Positions 12,801-27,700 of a stretch of 64,000 nt of DNA are shown one piece after another. Under the pieces are notes generated by a model. The model did no database searches. It had not been told where the DNA came from and worked only from the letters and a program-made list of their open reading frames with translations. Numbering within the stretch: the first letter of the stretch is position 1; every line of letters starts with the position of its first letter. The position numbers and the translations under genes are program-made. Source of the stretch: Heterobilharzia americana. Taxonomy: Eukaryota; Platyhelminthes; Trematoda; Strigeidida; Schistosomatidae. The DNA lies in assembly GCA_944470555.2 (NCBI GenBank), contig OX104132.1, positions 10,363,755 to 10,427,754 on the forward strand, read 5' to 3'.

Positions 12801-13830
12801 TGTATCAATTCATCATTATGTTTGCATCCCCTGTTTTTAAGCACTCGAATCTTCTCATCTACTTATAAACTAAACAAACTATATCACTGTGATTATATTT
12901 CATCTACGCTTCTCTGGTTTATAGATATGTTTATCCTGTTGTAACACAAAAATATGTTGCCAATTTTGGTCTATACACACTTTATTTTCCTTCTAGGTTG
13001 TTTGTTGTAGTTAAGGGGGGGGGAGGGAAGCCAGAAGAAAAAGATGAGCTCATTTTATTGCGTAAATGCTTTTTTGTGTTTGCTTTGAATAACTCAATAA
13101 GAAAAGTATTGCATTTTTGAGATGAATGGGGATTTTTTAATTTAGAAGTAGTATTCATCGTGGGCTAACATCAGTTGGGGAACCATTGAAAATCTGGGAG
13201 CATTGTACAGCTATTTCGTCCTAGTATGGGACTCCTGAGCAGTACGCACCCACAACCCGGCTAGAGATCAAACTCAGGACCTTCAGGTTTCACAGCGAAC
13301 GCGTTAACCATTCACCCATTGGGTCGGTTTCCAGCGGTTCACACCCTAGGTGTTCAGTTAGCATTCACTTCACTTCCGACTGGTTGACCCCACAGGTCAC
13401 GGCTTCTCATTACAGCTTCCTGATATCTATCTGGAAGCAAGTCACTAATGAGCACTAACGTCTGCTTGTGAGACGAAACGAAGCTCAGCAACTCTTCACA
13501 CTAAAGTGACAGAACAAAGTAAATTAATCCTTTCAAGAAGTAAGTCTATAAAAAGATAATAAACATATTATGACAAAGGAAATATGTGAAGCGATGATGT
13601 CAGTCCATGATGAATAATACTTCTAAAGAAAAGTATTTGCAAATCATATGATATCTTGTTTTGATGGTAATAATGATGAAGAGGGGAAATACGGGACGAA
13701 ATTCTTGTTCTCTTTTCTCTTGATATTTTTCTGAATACTTTTCAGTAAGAACTTGATTCAATGTCATGTAAACCAATAATTCAACTGAACTGACAATGAT
13801 ATTCATAGATGCTCTCTAAGTGTATCTTCA

Positions 13831-13875
<45 letters not shown>

Positions 13876-16800
13876 TATATGTATTGTATTTGTTATTGTC
13901 ATTGTTCCTTGCATAGAATTGATCAGTTACAATTTCGAATGGAAGAAATTCATGTACGACAACGTCATCTACGTGGACTAGTACATTTAATTGAAGAACA
14001 TTTAGTTTGTATGGAGGATAATTTACACTCAACAGGACCTATTAGTCCACCAGTAGGAAATATGCATACTCGTCATGGTGGTAATATAGAACATTCAACA
14101 ACGACATCAACATCGATAACAACAGGGAATAATTATGATACAACTCTTATGCATATGAATAATTCACGTGAAAAAGATTTAATAGTCACTTCTAGTCTAT
14201 TATGGTTACTTAAAAGACAAATGGCTCAGGATTCTGGAGATACATCGCAAAATGGTATGAATATATCAAAGTGGTATTACTATTGTTATTGTTTCTTATT
14301 GTGATTATTACCATTATCACTACTATTTTTATTTATACTGGGTGATGATTGAATGTGAAATGAAAATTTGAACTAAGAATGAGAAGTCCTGACTAGGCAG
14401 CGATAGTAACACATCACAAATTCATATGAGAATGAGGCAAAACCTATGGTGATTGAATTGTGAAATAAAAATCTAGTCAGTAGTTGAACCTCATAGCTCA
14501 GTTAGTAGAACATCGGACTGGAAACTCTGGTAATCGCCGCTTTCAAATTCGGTCGCAGTCTAAATTTTCATTTCTTCCTTCTATCATCACCTAGTATAAA
14601 TACTAGTCTGCCAAACTACGGTTATCTCACTTGTTTTTTCATTATTACTATGGTCGTTATTATTCTTATCATTCATGTTGTTATTTTTATTGTCATCGTT
14701 ATTTATTTATTGTTATTTGTCCCTTGGGTTCCTAATAGAACATAGGGCTTCACTACCACGTCTCCACTGCACTCTATTCTCAACAATCTTTTGAACCTGA
14801 CTCCATGACAGTCCACAAGCTCTCATTTCTTCCTTCCACGACCTCCTCCATGTCACTCTCACCACGGACGCCCAACTCGTCGCTTCCCATCTGGATTCCA
14901 CTCGATATCCTGGCCTGATGCGTGATGTCTACAGTTGGCTTTCTCAGTGCATGTCCAATCCATCTACACTTCCTTCCGATGCATATTTGTTGAGTGATAG
15001 GTTGTTGGTTGGTTCCTTGTCACTGTTCCTTGTTGCTTATTCTCATTATTCTGGCCATCTCATCTGATCTTCAGTAACGAGTCAGTGTAGGTGACAGTTG
15101 TTGATGAATGTGTGTAGTTTGTTGGAAATGCCTTTGGTAATGCGCCAAGCTTCTGAACCATACAGAAGCACTGACTTGACTGACATGGTGTTGAAAATCT
15201 GGATCCGGATGTTGTTGACGTTTTATGCTGAGTGCAGTGCAGTGCAGTCGATCTCTACGCTGGTTTCAGGGTTAATGAACAACTGTCTTGCGGTCTTTCC
15301 GGTCCTGTCTGGTTTTGACATCCTCATCTGTGCCTGTGCCGCCGCCGTGGTTGAAACGGTGCTGCCTATATAGGTGTAGGTGAACGAGGCTACTTCCTTT
15401 AAGTTTCTCCCTTTGATGGTGATTGCAGCTTGTTGTTGTTGTTGTTGGTTGGGTATCATCATCATCATCATCTCTATCTTCACTACGTTAACTTGAAGTC
15501 CTGTCTTCACTGCCATGCCCTACCAAGCCCAGCCTCTTCTGTCAACTTCTTACTTTTCGCCTGTACATCTTCAAGTTTGTGCCACCAGACACTAGACACT
15601 AGTCATCGGTGGCGAAATCCAAATCTTCTAGGTTATTTTCCACAGTCCAGCGTATCACCCTCTTCTCACAGCTCCTCACTATTTGTTGCATGATCCAGTC
15701 CAATGCAGTCGACCACAATCAGGAATATGATGGGTGATATTAGGTGGCAGCCTTGTTTTACTCCTGTCTCCTGTCCTCACTTGAAAAGCATCACTGAGCC
15801 TCCCATTGTGAATTACTTGGCATGTGGCGTGTTCATATAGTTGTTGAATGAGATTGATAAAGGTTTGCGGCACTGGAACCGTAGTGTTGAAGCAGCTGCC
15901 TGGCAAATGACTTGTCGGTTGACGCTGTCAAAGGCTTTTTCAGAGTCGATGAAGTTGAGGTAAAGTTGAGTTGACTGCCGTTTTATACCCTGTTCTATGA
16001 CGATGCGTAGCGTCACGTTGCAATTTGGTTGGCATATGATTTGTACTTCGTGAATCCAGTCAGCCAGTCTTTTCCGGCCGTAGTTTTTAATCCAGCGGCA
16101 TAATATTTTGTTTGGGGTGGACAGCAACATGATTCCGCACCAGTTCTTGCAAAGACTTAGATTGCCCTTGTTTGTTAGTTTGACGAGGTAGCCCTTCTTC
16201 CAATCGCCAGGTACCTTCCCTTCGTTATCGTTATACTTATTATTATATTTCTATTGTTGTTATGATTATTGTTATTCAGTTTACTTCATTTACTGACTAA
16301 ATCTCTCCTTCAAATAACTGTTATTTGAAACTAGATGATATATTCTGTTGATTGATGTCAAAAGAAACCACTCAAATCAGATAAAGGCTCTTCTAATCCT
16401 ATTTGATACTAAATGGTTTTTGTCAACCTATAACTTCTCAGTAAATTGGTAGGGTTAACTTTAAAGTCACTCTGTTAAGTGTAAAACTCTGAGGCTTGAA
16501 TTATTCTCTCTTCTTATCACAAGGATTATAGATACTAGAGGAATGTAGGCGAATTAATTTGACTGGGATTGTTACAGATTTCACTGTTTACTGCATACTC
16601 AATGATCCAACTGATCTGTCCAGATTTAATCACCTTATGGAAATTAAAACTAAGCTAAGTGATACTCATGATCAGGACACTAAGAGAAGAAATCAACTAC
16701 TCACCGACGTATATCTATCCTCCATAAACAAATATATACCCCATCTCAAAAAGCTAGATGAATGACTACGAAAGCTATGAGAAATGGGCTATCCTATCAA

Positions 16801-18742
16801 ACATCTTTATACATTTTATCACTTAAGTAGGTTTTATTACAGAAACCTAAAGCATATATGATTTAACTTCTAGCTAAGTTTATGATTATTTTTTCTTACT
16901 TGTTTTTCTTTTATCAATATATATATAAAGTGACAAATCTATCTCCTCATACCTTCGATCTAGATAATACTGATTCTACAGGACATTTAATTCGATTGCT
17001 TATATCACAACTTGGACGACGTTCACGTGTTCCTACTGGATCCTTTAGTTCACGTCAACATCTAAATTGTTTAGATTCTAATCATGAAAGATCTCCAAGT
17101 TGTTCAGTACGAATGAAGTATCGTGGTAATCGTATAGATAATCGACTTTCTACTACACCTTTTGATTATCTTACTCTACCTCATTCAGAAGGACACTTTT
17201 TTGGTTCACAATATGATCGAATGTATGAGTAAGTATATAAATGGATAGATGAGAAATTTTAGGGATAAAAATTAAAATTTATCCCGTTTTTTTTCAACAA
17301 TTTATGGTATATACAAGTTATTTCATACAATTCCTTTACCTTTATAGTTTTGACTAGAATAAGTAGTATAATATGACGTTTCATTTATAGGATTCCTCTT
17401 ACTACTACCACTTCCTCCCCTGTCACTACTGCTCACAATATAAAAACTCATTCAATGCATAGACGAAACTGTACACAATTTACTTGATTTAACAGGAGAA
17501 TTTCGATGAAAACTGAACATAAATTGATGTATATTGTAATACTTTGGTGTTGAGCTAAAGTATAATTCTTCATTACTCTTTAATAGGGGTATATGAACAA
17601 TATATTATGTTCGAAACATTATGCAGTAAATAATACTGTTTCATTGTGTGCTATATTAATAAACTATACTATCTAATACGGTATAAATTGACGTAAATAA
17701 ATTATTTTATTATGATTATTATTTGTCCCTTGGGTTCCTAATGGAACATATGGCTTCAGTAGCACGTCTCCAATGCGATCTGTTCTCTGAAATCTTTTGA
17801 ACCTGGCTCCACGACAGCCCACAACTTCTCATTTCTTCTTCACACCATCTCCCTCATGTCACCTTTGCCTCGGACACCCAACTTGTCGTTTCCTATCTGG
17901 GTTCCACTCGAGGGCCATGGTAGTAAATGGCAGGTATACCAGTGGCTGGAGACTGACTCTAGGGGATATGGCTCAGAACCAATGTCAGTGGCGCAGATGT
18001 ATCTCCACACACATGATCATCATCTTAACGACGCTATACCGAATCTCACCATTTTGTCATTCCTCTTTCCTTTCTTCTCGTATTTACATTTCTTTTGACA
18101 GCATTCTCTTATCTTCATCCTTCACGTCACTACCTTTCTACTTGATGTACTGATATGAGGTGTGGCAAGTCGGAGGGTTACTCAGTAATGCCTGGTCTTG
18201 ATGATGGTGATGATGATGATGAAATGGCATGTATCTTTTTCTGAATCCACAAGCTTCATTTCATTTATTTGATAAACAATAGTACCGCTGAAGAATTTTC
18301 TGCACCTTAGAGTATCAAGTTCGTCTAGATATGATCTGAAGTATAACCAAGTAGTGTTCTACCTGTCCAGTCATTCGTATTTTATAGTATATATTCCTAA
18401 GAATTCGAAGCTAAAAAAGTGTATATATCTTCGATAGTAAAATCACTGATTTCGTTATATCAACTTACTTTCAATGCTCATTAAAATTCCTTTATGCAAA
18501 TCAAGGGAAGCGTATAAAATTTCCTTCAAGCTGATGTTAAAATTGTATATTGATTGGTTAGTGACGAGTAATTAGTTTCAAACTTCCTAGTCTTAGGTTC
18601 TGACAGGATACTATCCATCACCTTTGAATGTGGTCATCACTGAGATACACTATGTTTGGTATTAAGCATCTTGAGGCTATCAATAGGAAACCGTGTGACT
18701 AGCTATCACACTTCCCCGCACTCATCAGTAAGATGCATCTGA

Positions 18743-18793
<51 letters not shown>

Positions 18794-21700
18794 TACTTCT
18801 CCCTTGGGTTTCTAATGGAACATAGGGCTTCAGTAGCACGTTGCCATTTCACTCTATTCTCTACAGTCTTTCTAATCTGGCTCCACGACTGCCCAAAAAC
18901 TTTCATTTCTTCCTCAGGCGATTTCCTCCATGTCAAATTTGCCTTGGACACCCAACTCGTCGTTCCCAGTTGCGTTCCACTCGACGGCCTAGCATGGCGC
19001 GGGATGTCCCCAAATGGTCTTCCCAGTGTATGTCCAATCCAATCCATCTCCGCTTTCTTCTACATATTTGTTGGGCGATGACTTTGACATCCTGAAATGT
19101 GCCGCCGCCTGTAGTTGAGACGAGGATGCCCCAACCTAGGTAGGGGAAAGAGACTACTTCTTTTAGGTTTCTCCTGTTAATGGTGATTGGTGCTTGTTGA
19201 TGCTGTTGTTGGTTGGGTGTCTTGATCGCCTCTAACTCTGTCTTCTCTACGTTCACCTGAAGGAAGTCCCGTCTTCCTTAACTACCCTGCCTCTCCTGCC
19301 AACTTGTTAGTTTTCACCTGTAGATCTTCCAGTTTGTGCGACGTTAGACATAAACCACCATCGGCGAAATCCCAACCTCCTTGGGTCTTTTCGTCGGTCG
19401 AACAGTGTATGCCACTCTTCTCGCTCCTCACACTTGACTGTCGCGTGATCCAGGCCAGTCCAGTGGACCTTAATCAAGAAGATGTTCGGTGATAGTAGGC
19501 GGGAACCTTGTCTTACTCCTGTCTTCACTTCAAAGACGTCACTGAGCTTACCATTTTGAATCACTTGGCATATAATTGTTGAATGAGCTTAGACGCATCT
19601 GAAACCCCGATAAGATTTTTGTCCTATCAGAGTATTGGATCCATGTCAACTAGCCTCATTTGAACTCCTGTGGAACTGGATGAGAGAAACTAACTAGTCT
19701 CTGACGGGTGCCAGTTCCCCATTATATTTAAACATGTCTTGTTGGTGAATGCCATTAGGTAGTAAATCAACGTGGTAGATGGCTTCTTGCCAGTTGCCTT
19801 CAAACCCCTGACATTCACCCCTGGAATGGAGTGATGTTGTATTGTTCTACCCCAACAGTTTTTCTCTTAGTCTATCCGAGAGAAAAATTATTGTTTATGA
19901 AACTGTTCTAATGACTGTTAGACAGAAAAAATAATCCAACTTCTTAATTCACATGTATCTAAACTTTTCATTTGTTTGTTTCTCGTAAAATCAAAATGCA
20001 TATATATGTGTCCAAGAGAAGAAATCTCATTATTTTCACCAATAGAGGGTAAATTTTATCATAATCAGTTTCAAGTTGTTATTCATCGAAGACTGACATC
20101 AGTTGGAGGAACAAAGGAAACCTGGGAGCACTGGACAGCTGTTTCGTCCTAGTACGGGACTTCTCAGCAGTGCGCACCCACGACCCCACCAGCAGGGATC
20201 GAACCCGCGACCTTCAGCTTCCGCGACCAGCGCGTTACCATTGAGCCACTGGGTCAGAATCCAATGCTCCATATTTCCAACTTCTGTTAGCTCACGATAT
20301 AGCGCAAACCGCCACCCAATGTCATCGCTGAGTATTTGTCCTCACGGCCATCAGGCTTTGACTCCACCGGTCACGACTTGTCATTGGAACTTCGGGAATA
20401 CTTCTCGAAACTAGTCACCAACGAGCACTAGTTCAATTAAATTTTGAGGGGGTTGTGGAGATTTGGAAATATTTCAAGTTGTTATTCATCGAAGACTGAC
20501 ATCAGTAGGAGGAACGTGAGCTAACAGAAGTTGGAAATATGGAGCATTGGATTCTGACCCAGTGGCTCAATGGTAACGCGCTGGTCGCGGAAGCTGAAGG
20601 TCGCGGGTTCGATCCCTGCTGGTGGGGTCGTGGGTGCGCACTGCTGAGGAGTCCCATACTAGGACGAAACAGCTGTCCAGTGCTCCCAGGTTTCCTTTGT
20701 TCCTCCAACTGATGTCAGTCTTCGATGAATAACAACTTGAAATATTTCCAAATCTCCACAACCCCCTCAAAACATAATCAGTTTCTCAATGCTGGTTAAA
20801 GTTTATCAGAAAAAAAATTACTTCTCAACAAATTCTCATCAGATTCCTACAACTTATAGAGTAAAAATTAAATTTACTGCAAATAAATGTCTTGAATAGA
20901 ATATATAAGTTCAGAATTGTAGACGGATTGATCAAAGTTTTCTTAGTCAGAAGTTCAGTAATTCAGCTCTGTATAGAAACGGGATTTCCAACAAACTACA
21001 CACATTCATCAACAACTGCCTACTCTGGCTCGTTACTGAAGATCAGATGGCCAGAAACAATAAGCAACAAGGAACTCTGGAAACGAACCAACCAACAACC
21101 TATCACCTAACAAATATGCATCGGAAGGAAGTGTAGATAGATTGGGCATACACGACTGGGGACATCACGCGTCAGGCCCTCGAGTGGAACCCAGATGGGA
21201 AACGACGAGTTGGGTGTCCGAGGCAAAGGTGACATGAAGGAGATGCTGTGAAGAAGAAATGAGAAGTTGTGGGCTGTCGTGGAGCCAGGTTCAAAAGATT
21301 TCAGAGAACAGATCGCATTGGAGACGTGCTACTGAAGCCATATGTTCCATTAGGAACCCAAGGAACAAATAATAACAGCAACGGGAAATGACAAGTATCA
21401 TAACAACAACTGATACCCATTACACAAGAGGTGGTTGTAGTGTCCCAATGGCTTAGTGAGTAACACTTCGGCATTTGGAGCCAGTAGGTACTACTGGGTT
21501 CCGGCCTCAATGAGTTGCAGATGCATCCAGCTGACGAGTCTCAAATAGGACGAAACGAGTGTTTTGGATTTCACTGCTGGCGATTAAGCAGATAACAATA
21601 GAATGAATAATCGGGAAGCATTGAAGTATTCGCATAGGAGCTCATCTACCAATCGAAGTCGAATGATTCGACCCAGGATAGCAAGCGAGCGATCATAAGT

Positions 21701-24700
21701 ATCGATCGATACAATTTACCTTGAAACTCATCTACTAACTTATTATGATAACTTATCTAACTTGATAATTTAAGAACCGAATAAGGAATTCATTAGAAAG
21801 AATAACTTTATTCATTCATAACTGTATTCAATGGTCATAAACGGCCTTAATTGTTCAAAATACTCAATATAACTTGTGACAAATATGCAGTTATCAAAGC
21901 TGAGAAATGTAAACAAAAGTGCATTGGTTCAACATTTTTTTTGATCACTTTTAACAGCTGATATGTTTTCAACATTATATCAGTGAAAGCTAGAAAGCTG
22001 ACATCCCTTCAATGATTTTATAATTTGGTGTCAGATTCTTATTGTTATCTTTCTTAAGGAGGGGATGAAAGGCATCCTATTTAACCTCTTACCTAGTTAG
22101 ATGACAATTTTTTCTAATCATTTACAAACTGTACAATTCATATCAAAATTTCTTATAGTTGAGTAGTTTTTTCACCTGCCCAACTTTGGAGTCAACAAAA
22201 TTTCCACTGATAAGCATTCAAAGCTTTCATAAACTAAGTTAATGTAAGATACCAGTGGACAAAAGAAGCGGTGAGTAGGCCAGTAGGCGGATTAATCATG
22301 TATGTGTACGTATGTAAATCCCAGGTACTGTTCACATCGTAAATTTCTAAACCAGTAAAATCTAGTGGTGTGTCATAGAAAGCTTTAGTTTTATCATGAA
22401 GACTAAGGATTTCTCACACAAAACTTGGAAGTAAATCCATTAGGATACAGTTATTTAATGAGATGGTTGTGATCTCTTGAACTGCTTAATGATAACTGTT
22501 TGCTTTAATCGTGTTAACTGAAGTGTCGGGAAAATCAAGATAAGCTTCATTTCGACCTTAAATCTTTCACATAAATATTCGTCTTCATCACGTATGTGAA
22601 GTTAAATTTAAACGTGGCTATCAGTTAATACTGTGCCTGAATCAGATGAGCGTCTGAGTAAGTAATATAAAAGGTATAATGCTTAAATTCTTATATGAGA
22701 TTACAGTTTTATCCTAGATTCAGTCAACAAGCGTTTAATTAGGAAAACAGTTAAAGACGAAACATTGTTCTTTGTGTTCGATGCTTAAACTTTTCAATGT
22801 AACATTGAACTAACTAGATAACGTTTGCATGTTTCTAAGGTATCTTACAGGAATGTGTATTCATCATTGAAAGGCTGAACAACTTTTATCTAAGATGTAC
22901 ACTATTCATAAGTGTGATTAATCGTAATAATAATATGAGATAACAATAGACGAATTTAATCTTGGGTAAACAAACTGATTATGAGGCCCAGTAGTATAAC
23001 AATAAATGATTTCACCATTTTACAATTTCACTGAAATCGCTCCTCTAATAAAAAGAGAAAACAATATAGGTTTATTGTTAACTTCATGATACAGAAATTA
23101 TCTACTGAATTCGATTTACTTTTATGGTATTTTAAACGCTGTCTGTATTTATACAGTTTAATAACTCCATAGCAAATTTGTCTATTCTACGCTTTTGAGA
23201 ATTGAAATGACCAGGAATTTATGCAATCAGAATTTTACTACTGTTATTATTATCAGTAGTAACATAGCTGTAGCAGAAAAAGCATGTTCGATAGTGGTCA
23301 GTCAATAATAATCCATGCATATTTCCAATAGTATACTAATCACTAATATGTTGCGATCGCACATATTTGCTTGTTATAAACTGGTTATTTGTGTACTCAC
23401 CAAAAAATAAATTCAACCTAGATCAAGATTAGCCATGGCAAACCAACGACTTGCTGGATGACCTTCAATTGCTAATGAAGTCCTGTACAACCTATGCTTC
23501 ATGTCTGTTGACACTCATCGGGAAAGTTTGTCCGAAACTTTCTAGAAACCATTTTCTCCTCAGAGGTTGAAACCCATGCTGTACAATACTTCAGTAAGAG
23601 ACCAGTCAATATTTCTCGGTCATAGTTTTGTGCATCATCCTTGCTGACAGACCATAGTAATCTTCTCTGTATCGTTGCAATGCTCGTATATGTACCACCG
23701 AAATCAGTGCATACACAGTCAATCGTACAGTAGATAGTAGCCCACATACCCTAATGGTAGGGTTTATCATCACAGCAGTGCGTACCGTGGGCGCGGATTT
23801 ATAAGGCGGTCGCAAATAGTCCTTAATTAGGAGTTCCAATAAGCGCGAAAATCAGGTAATATAAAACTTCCTGTTGAATGCTTCCACCCAACTGCTATCA
23901 ACCAAAGTACATCACAATAGTAAATCTTCTAGATTGGTGATCACATTACAAAATAATTGATGAGATTTGACCAGCTGTTAAGAGTGAAAAATATGAAATT
24001 GGTTACTCTGTAGTCAGGGAGAAATGTTAACCCGATGTGTCGAAGACCAAGTTAGTCTAATCATTCCTTTCTACAAACACAAAATGTGTGGTTTGTAAAT
24101 ATTTATAATGGTCAGTAGTATATTTTGTTTACTCACAAAACGTTCGTTTTAGAGATCAATCTAAATTACCATTGAGCAACTGTTGATCCCCAATATGAGA
24201 CTTCAAAATACTACTAATCCTTAACTTCCCTTTCAGACTGAATTTATAAGCTTCATGTACTGTGTCAAGTAGGTTACTTTTGAATTCAGATACATAGATT
24301 TTAAAGACGTTTGATGTAGAAGGAAGTGAGAAACAACAACCAATGAATGAAGCATGTTTTCTCAATTTTTTTCTTTCTGATAGACGTGGTCGTAATCGTC
24401 TTCCTACTAACCGTTTCCCTCATGGATCGTATCGAGCACCAGATTTTGCTTATCGAGAGTATACAACTATCTGTGATGATATTGATTTGTCTTGTCTAAG
24501 TTATGTAAGTTTTTTTTCCTAATTGCTGCTTTTTATTTATTTTCGAGATTTTATGGATAGTGAATCTATACTCGTTCTTAATATGAGTTTCTTTCGACTT
24601 ACAAATACATGTACATGCAGGAATTGATCATTGAATAATAAAGATTAACATTAATGCCATTTGTTTAGGTTTTACTGGTTAATTGGTATCAACTCTCCGT

Positions 24701-27700
24701 AGTTTTTGATTATTATTATTATTATTTATCCCTTGGGTTCCTAGTGGAACAAAGGGCTTCAGTAGCACGTCTGCATTGCACTCTGTTCTCTGCAGTCTTT
24801 TGAACCTGGCTCCACGACTGCCCAGAAACTTTCATTTCTTCCTCACACAATCCACTCCACATCATCCTCGGACGCCTAACTCATCGTTTCCCATCGGGGT
24901 TCCACTCGAGATCTTGGCGCGTGATGTCCCCAAATGGTCTTCTCAGTGTATGCCCAATCCAATCCATCTCCACTTTCCTCTTCTACCTATTTGATGGTCG
25001 ATGGGTTGTTGGTTGGTTCGTTGTCAGCCAGCCAGCCAGAGTTCCTTGTTGCATATTCCTTCTGGCCATCTGATCTTCAGTATGGAGTGAGCGTAAGCGG
25101 CAGCTGTTGATAAATGTGTGTAGTTTGCTGGAAATGCTTTTCATGACCCACCAAGTTTCTGAACCATATAGAAGCACTGACTTGACTGACTTAGCATTGA
25201 AAATCCGGATCTTGTTGTTTGTGCTGAGTGCAGAAGATCTCCAGACTGATTTCAGATTAATGAAAGCCTATATTGTTGTCTTTCCGATCCTGGATTTGAC
25301 ATCCTCATCTGTGCCGCCTGTAGTTGAGACGATGCCGCCTACGTAAGCATGGAAAAGAGACAACTTCCTTTACGTCTCTCCCGTTGCTGGTTGGGTGTCT
25401 TAATCACCTCTACCTCTGCCTTCTCTACGTTCACCTGAAGGAAGTCCCATCTTCCTTCACTGCCCTACCTCTCCTGCCAACTTGTTAGTTTTCACCTGTA
25501 GATCTTCGAGTTTGTGCAACATTAGACACTAGACATAAATCATCATCACTGGCGAAATCCAAATCTTCTAGGCTCTTTTCATCGGTCAAGCAGCGTATGC
25601 CCATCTTCTCACAGCTACTCATAGTCTTTTGCATGGTCCAGTCTATCACAGTCAGGAAGAACATCAGTGATAGTAGGCAGCTTTGTCTTACTCCTGCCTT
25701 GACTTTAAAGACGTCACTGAGCTTTCCATTGGCATGTGGCGTCTTCATATAGTTGTTGAATGAGGTTGAAAAATGTTTGTGGTACTCCGTAGTGTTGAAG
25801 CAGTTTCCAAATTACTTCTCGGTCAACGCTGTCGAAGGCTTTTTCAAAGTCGATGAAGTTGAGGTAAATATTCAGTTGACTGTCATCCTATGCTGTGTTC
25901 TATGACGCTATGATAATTCATATGATGCGTAGTATAGCATTGCAGCTTGATAGGCACATGATTTGTTCTTCCTGAAGCCAGCCTGCTTCAGTCGTCATTT
26001 GAATGCAGAGCATTTTTTAGTCTCTTCAGGATGATGCGGCTTAATATTTTACTGGAGGTGGATAGCAGCACGATTCCGCACCAGTTCTTGCAAAGACGGG
26101 TAGTGCTCAGAAATTCGACGATTCTACGTGTAAGAAATAAAGACAAACTGCCTGATTCCGCCACTTCTATGTGCATTTACCAATTCAACTGCTCGTGTGG
26201 AGTTAGTTACATTAGGTGTACAATGAGGAGCAGTTCCATTGTCGAATTTCTGAGCTCTACCCCCATGGTTGAACAAGGGACAAATTAGAACAATAAAGAG
26301 CTACATACTTGCACACTCAGTTGACACAGGACATCAAGTGGTTACTAGAAAAGCCTTCAAAATCATCCATCAGATTCCAATTAATTTACCTCATGGATTA
26401 CGTACTCCATTACTTCACATAGCAGAGGTGATTGCAATCCATCTTTACAAACTTAACCCTTGTATCCAAAAGAAGTTTGTTCCACCACTTTCATTACCGT
26501 GGCCATCAGCATGATGTAACTTCTAGGTTTACTTTGTACACCTCTTCCCCTTCCCCTTGTTTCTATCAATATTCATATTTCCAATTTTAGTAACTCTATT
26601 GATTATTTACATCATTATTTCCGAAACATCACCAGATGATTGGTAATTTGATTAGATTGTAAACCCCCTATATATTAGTGTAGAGCCCAAGATGAAGATG
26701 AACCTAATTGAAAAGGAATATATTTATTTGCTCAATCAGTCTTTTTCTAAATATCTATTTAAGGATTATGTTGTTTGTCCAACATACTATTTAGCGTTGA
26801 AAAAAAGCTCTAGAAGTAAACGCAACAAAATTTCGGTATCCAAATACACTGACTTAGTTTCGCTTACCTTCATCAGATTCATAGTACTGGTAACTACTCT
26901 TCTGATTATTATCTCATCGAAACACTATCATTTTAAAAACTACTCATAAAATAAAATAAAGACACGGTGTCCACTTCGTTGCAGTAGACAATGAGCCACA
27001 CCTATTGTATGTGTGTGTGGGGGGGGAGGGGGTTAGTGATACTTACTACTCGGTGGAACAGGGCTCGAACCCGTAACCCAGCGGTTGATAATCACCTCGT
27101 TAAACCACTGAGTCATATCCCTCAAAACTATTCATTGTGCTTGTTGTCATCGTTTAAAACAAATCACTTTCACTTTCAGAGAAAATACTACTACTTTGAT
27201 ATGATTGTGAGTAATATATATTCTGTTTGAAATATTATCCAGTTAATTATGCTGTATCACTCACTATATGCTATATCAAATAAATAATCTAATATGGAAA
27301 TACTACTGTTCACTTGCCAAAAAAATGTTTGATCGTCTAAAGTTTCGTTCAAATGTTAAGAAAAAGGCTTGTTACAACTTCATCTGAAAGAGCATTGTAC
27401 TATATTTCGTCTAATAACGAAGAGATATGCATGCTTAAATACTCTACTGTTATGTTACACTCCTGAAACAAATGATGTTGTAACTTCTTCTTCTGCTTCA
27501 TAAACGAAAATACTTAACTATTTTCCAGATTTTAATATTAGTTGCTTCAGGTATCCTAGCTTCTCTTCATTTCTTCTCTCATCTCTTCCATAACATTCAT
27601 CCACGATCTTGAACAGAGCGAAACATCTGAATTAACCTTTTAACCAGCAGTTTAGCTGACTGGTTTTACCTATTTGAATACCACCTTATGTTAACACAAG

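Larger units (their letters stand above)
20060..20785. mobile_element. Composite SINE B insertion: inverted plus head-to-tail units, TSD-bounded
   Basis: A 13-bp perfect direct repeat (CATAATCAGTTTC at 20060-20072 and 20773-20785) bounds one 700-bp insertion. Inside, 20069-20296 and 20515-20742 are inverted repeats of 228 bp with two mismatches. Read on the minus strand, the order is an inverted SINE segment, then the last 74 bases of a SINE ending CCCTCAAAA, then about 10 bases, then a complete SINE from its head (TAGTGCTCGTTGGTGACTAG) to its tail. The head-to-tail join plus a 5' inversion inside one TSD indicates a multimeric template with twin priming or template switching. The mechanism is inference. 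Confidence 0.85.
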
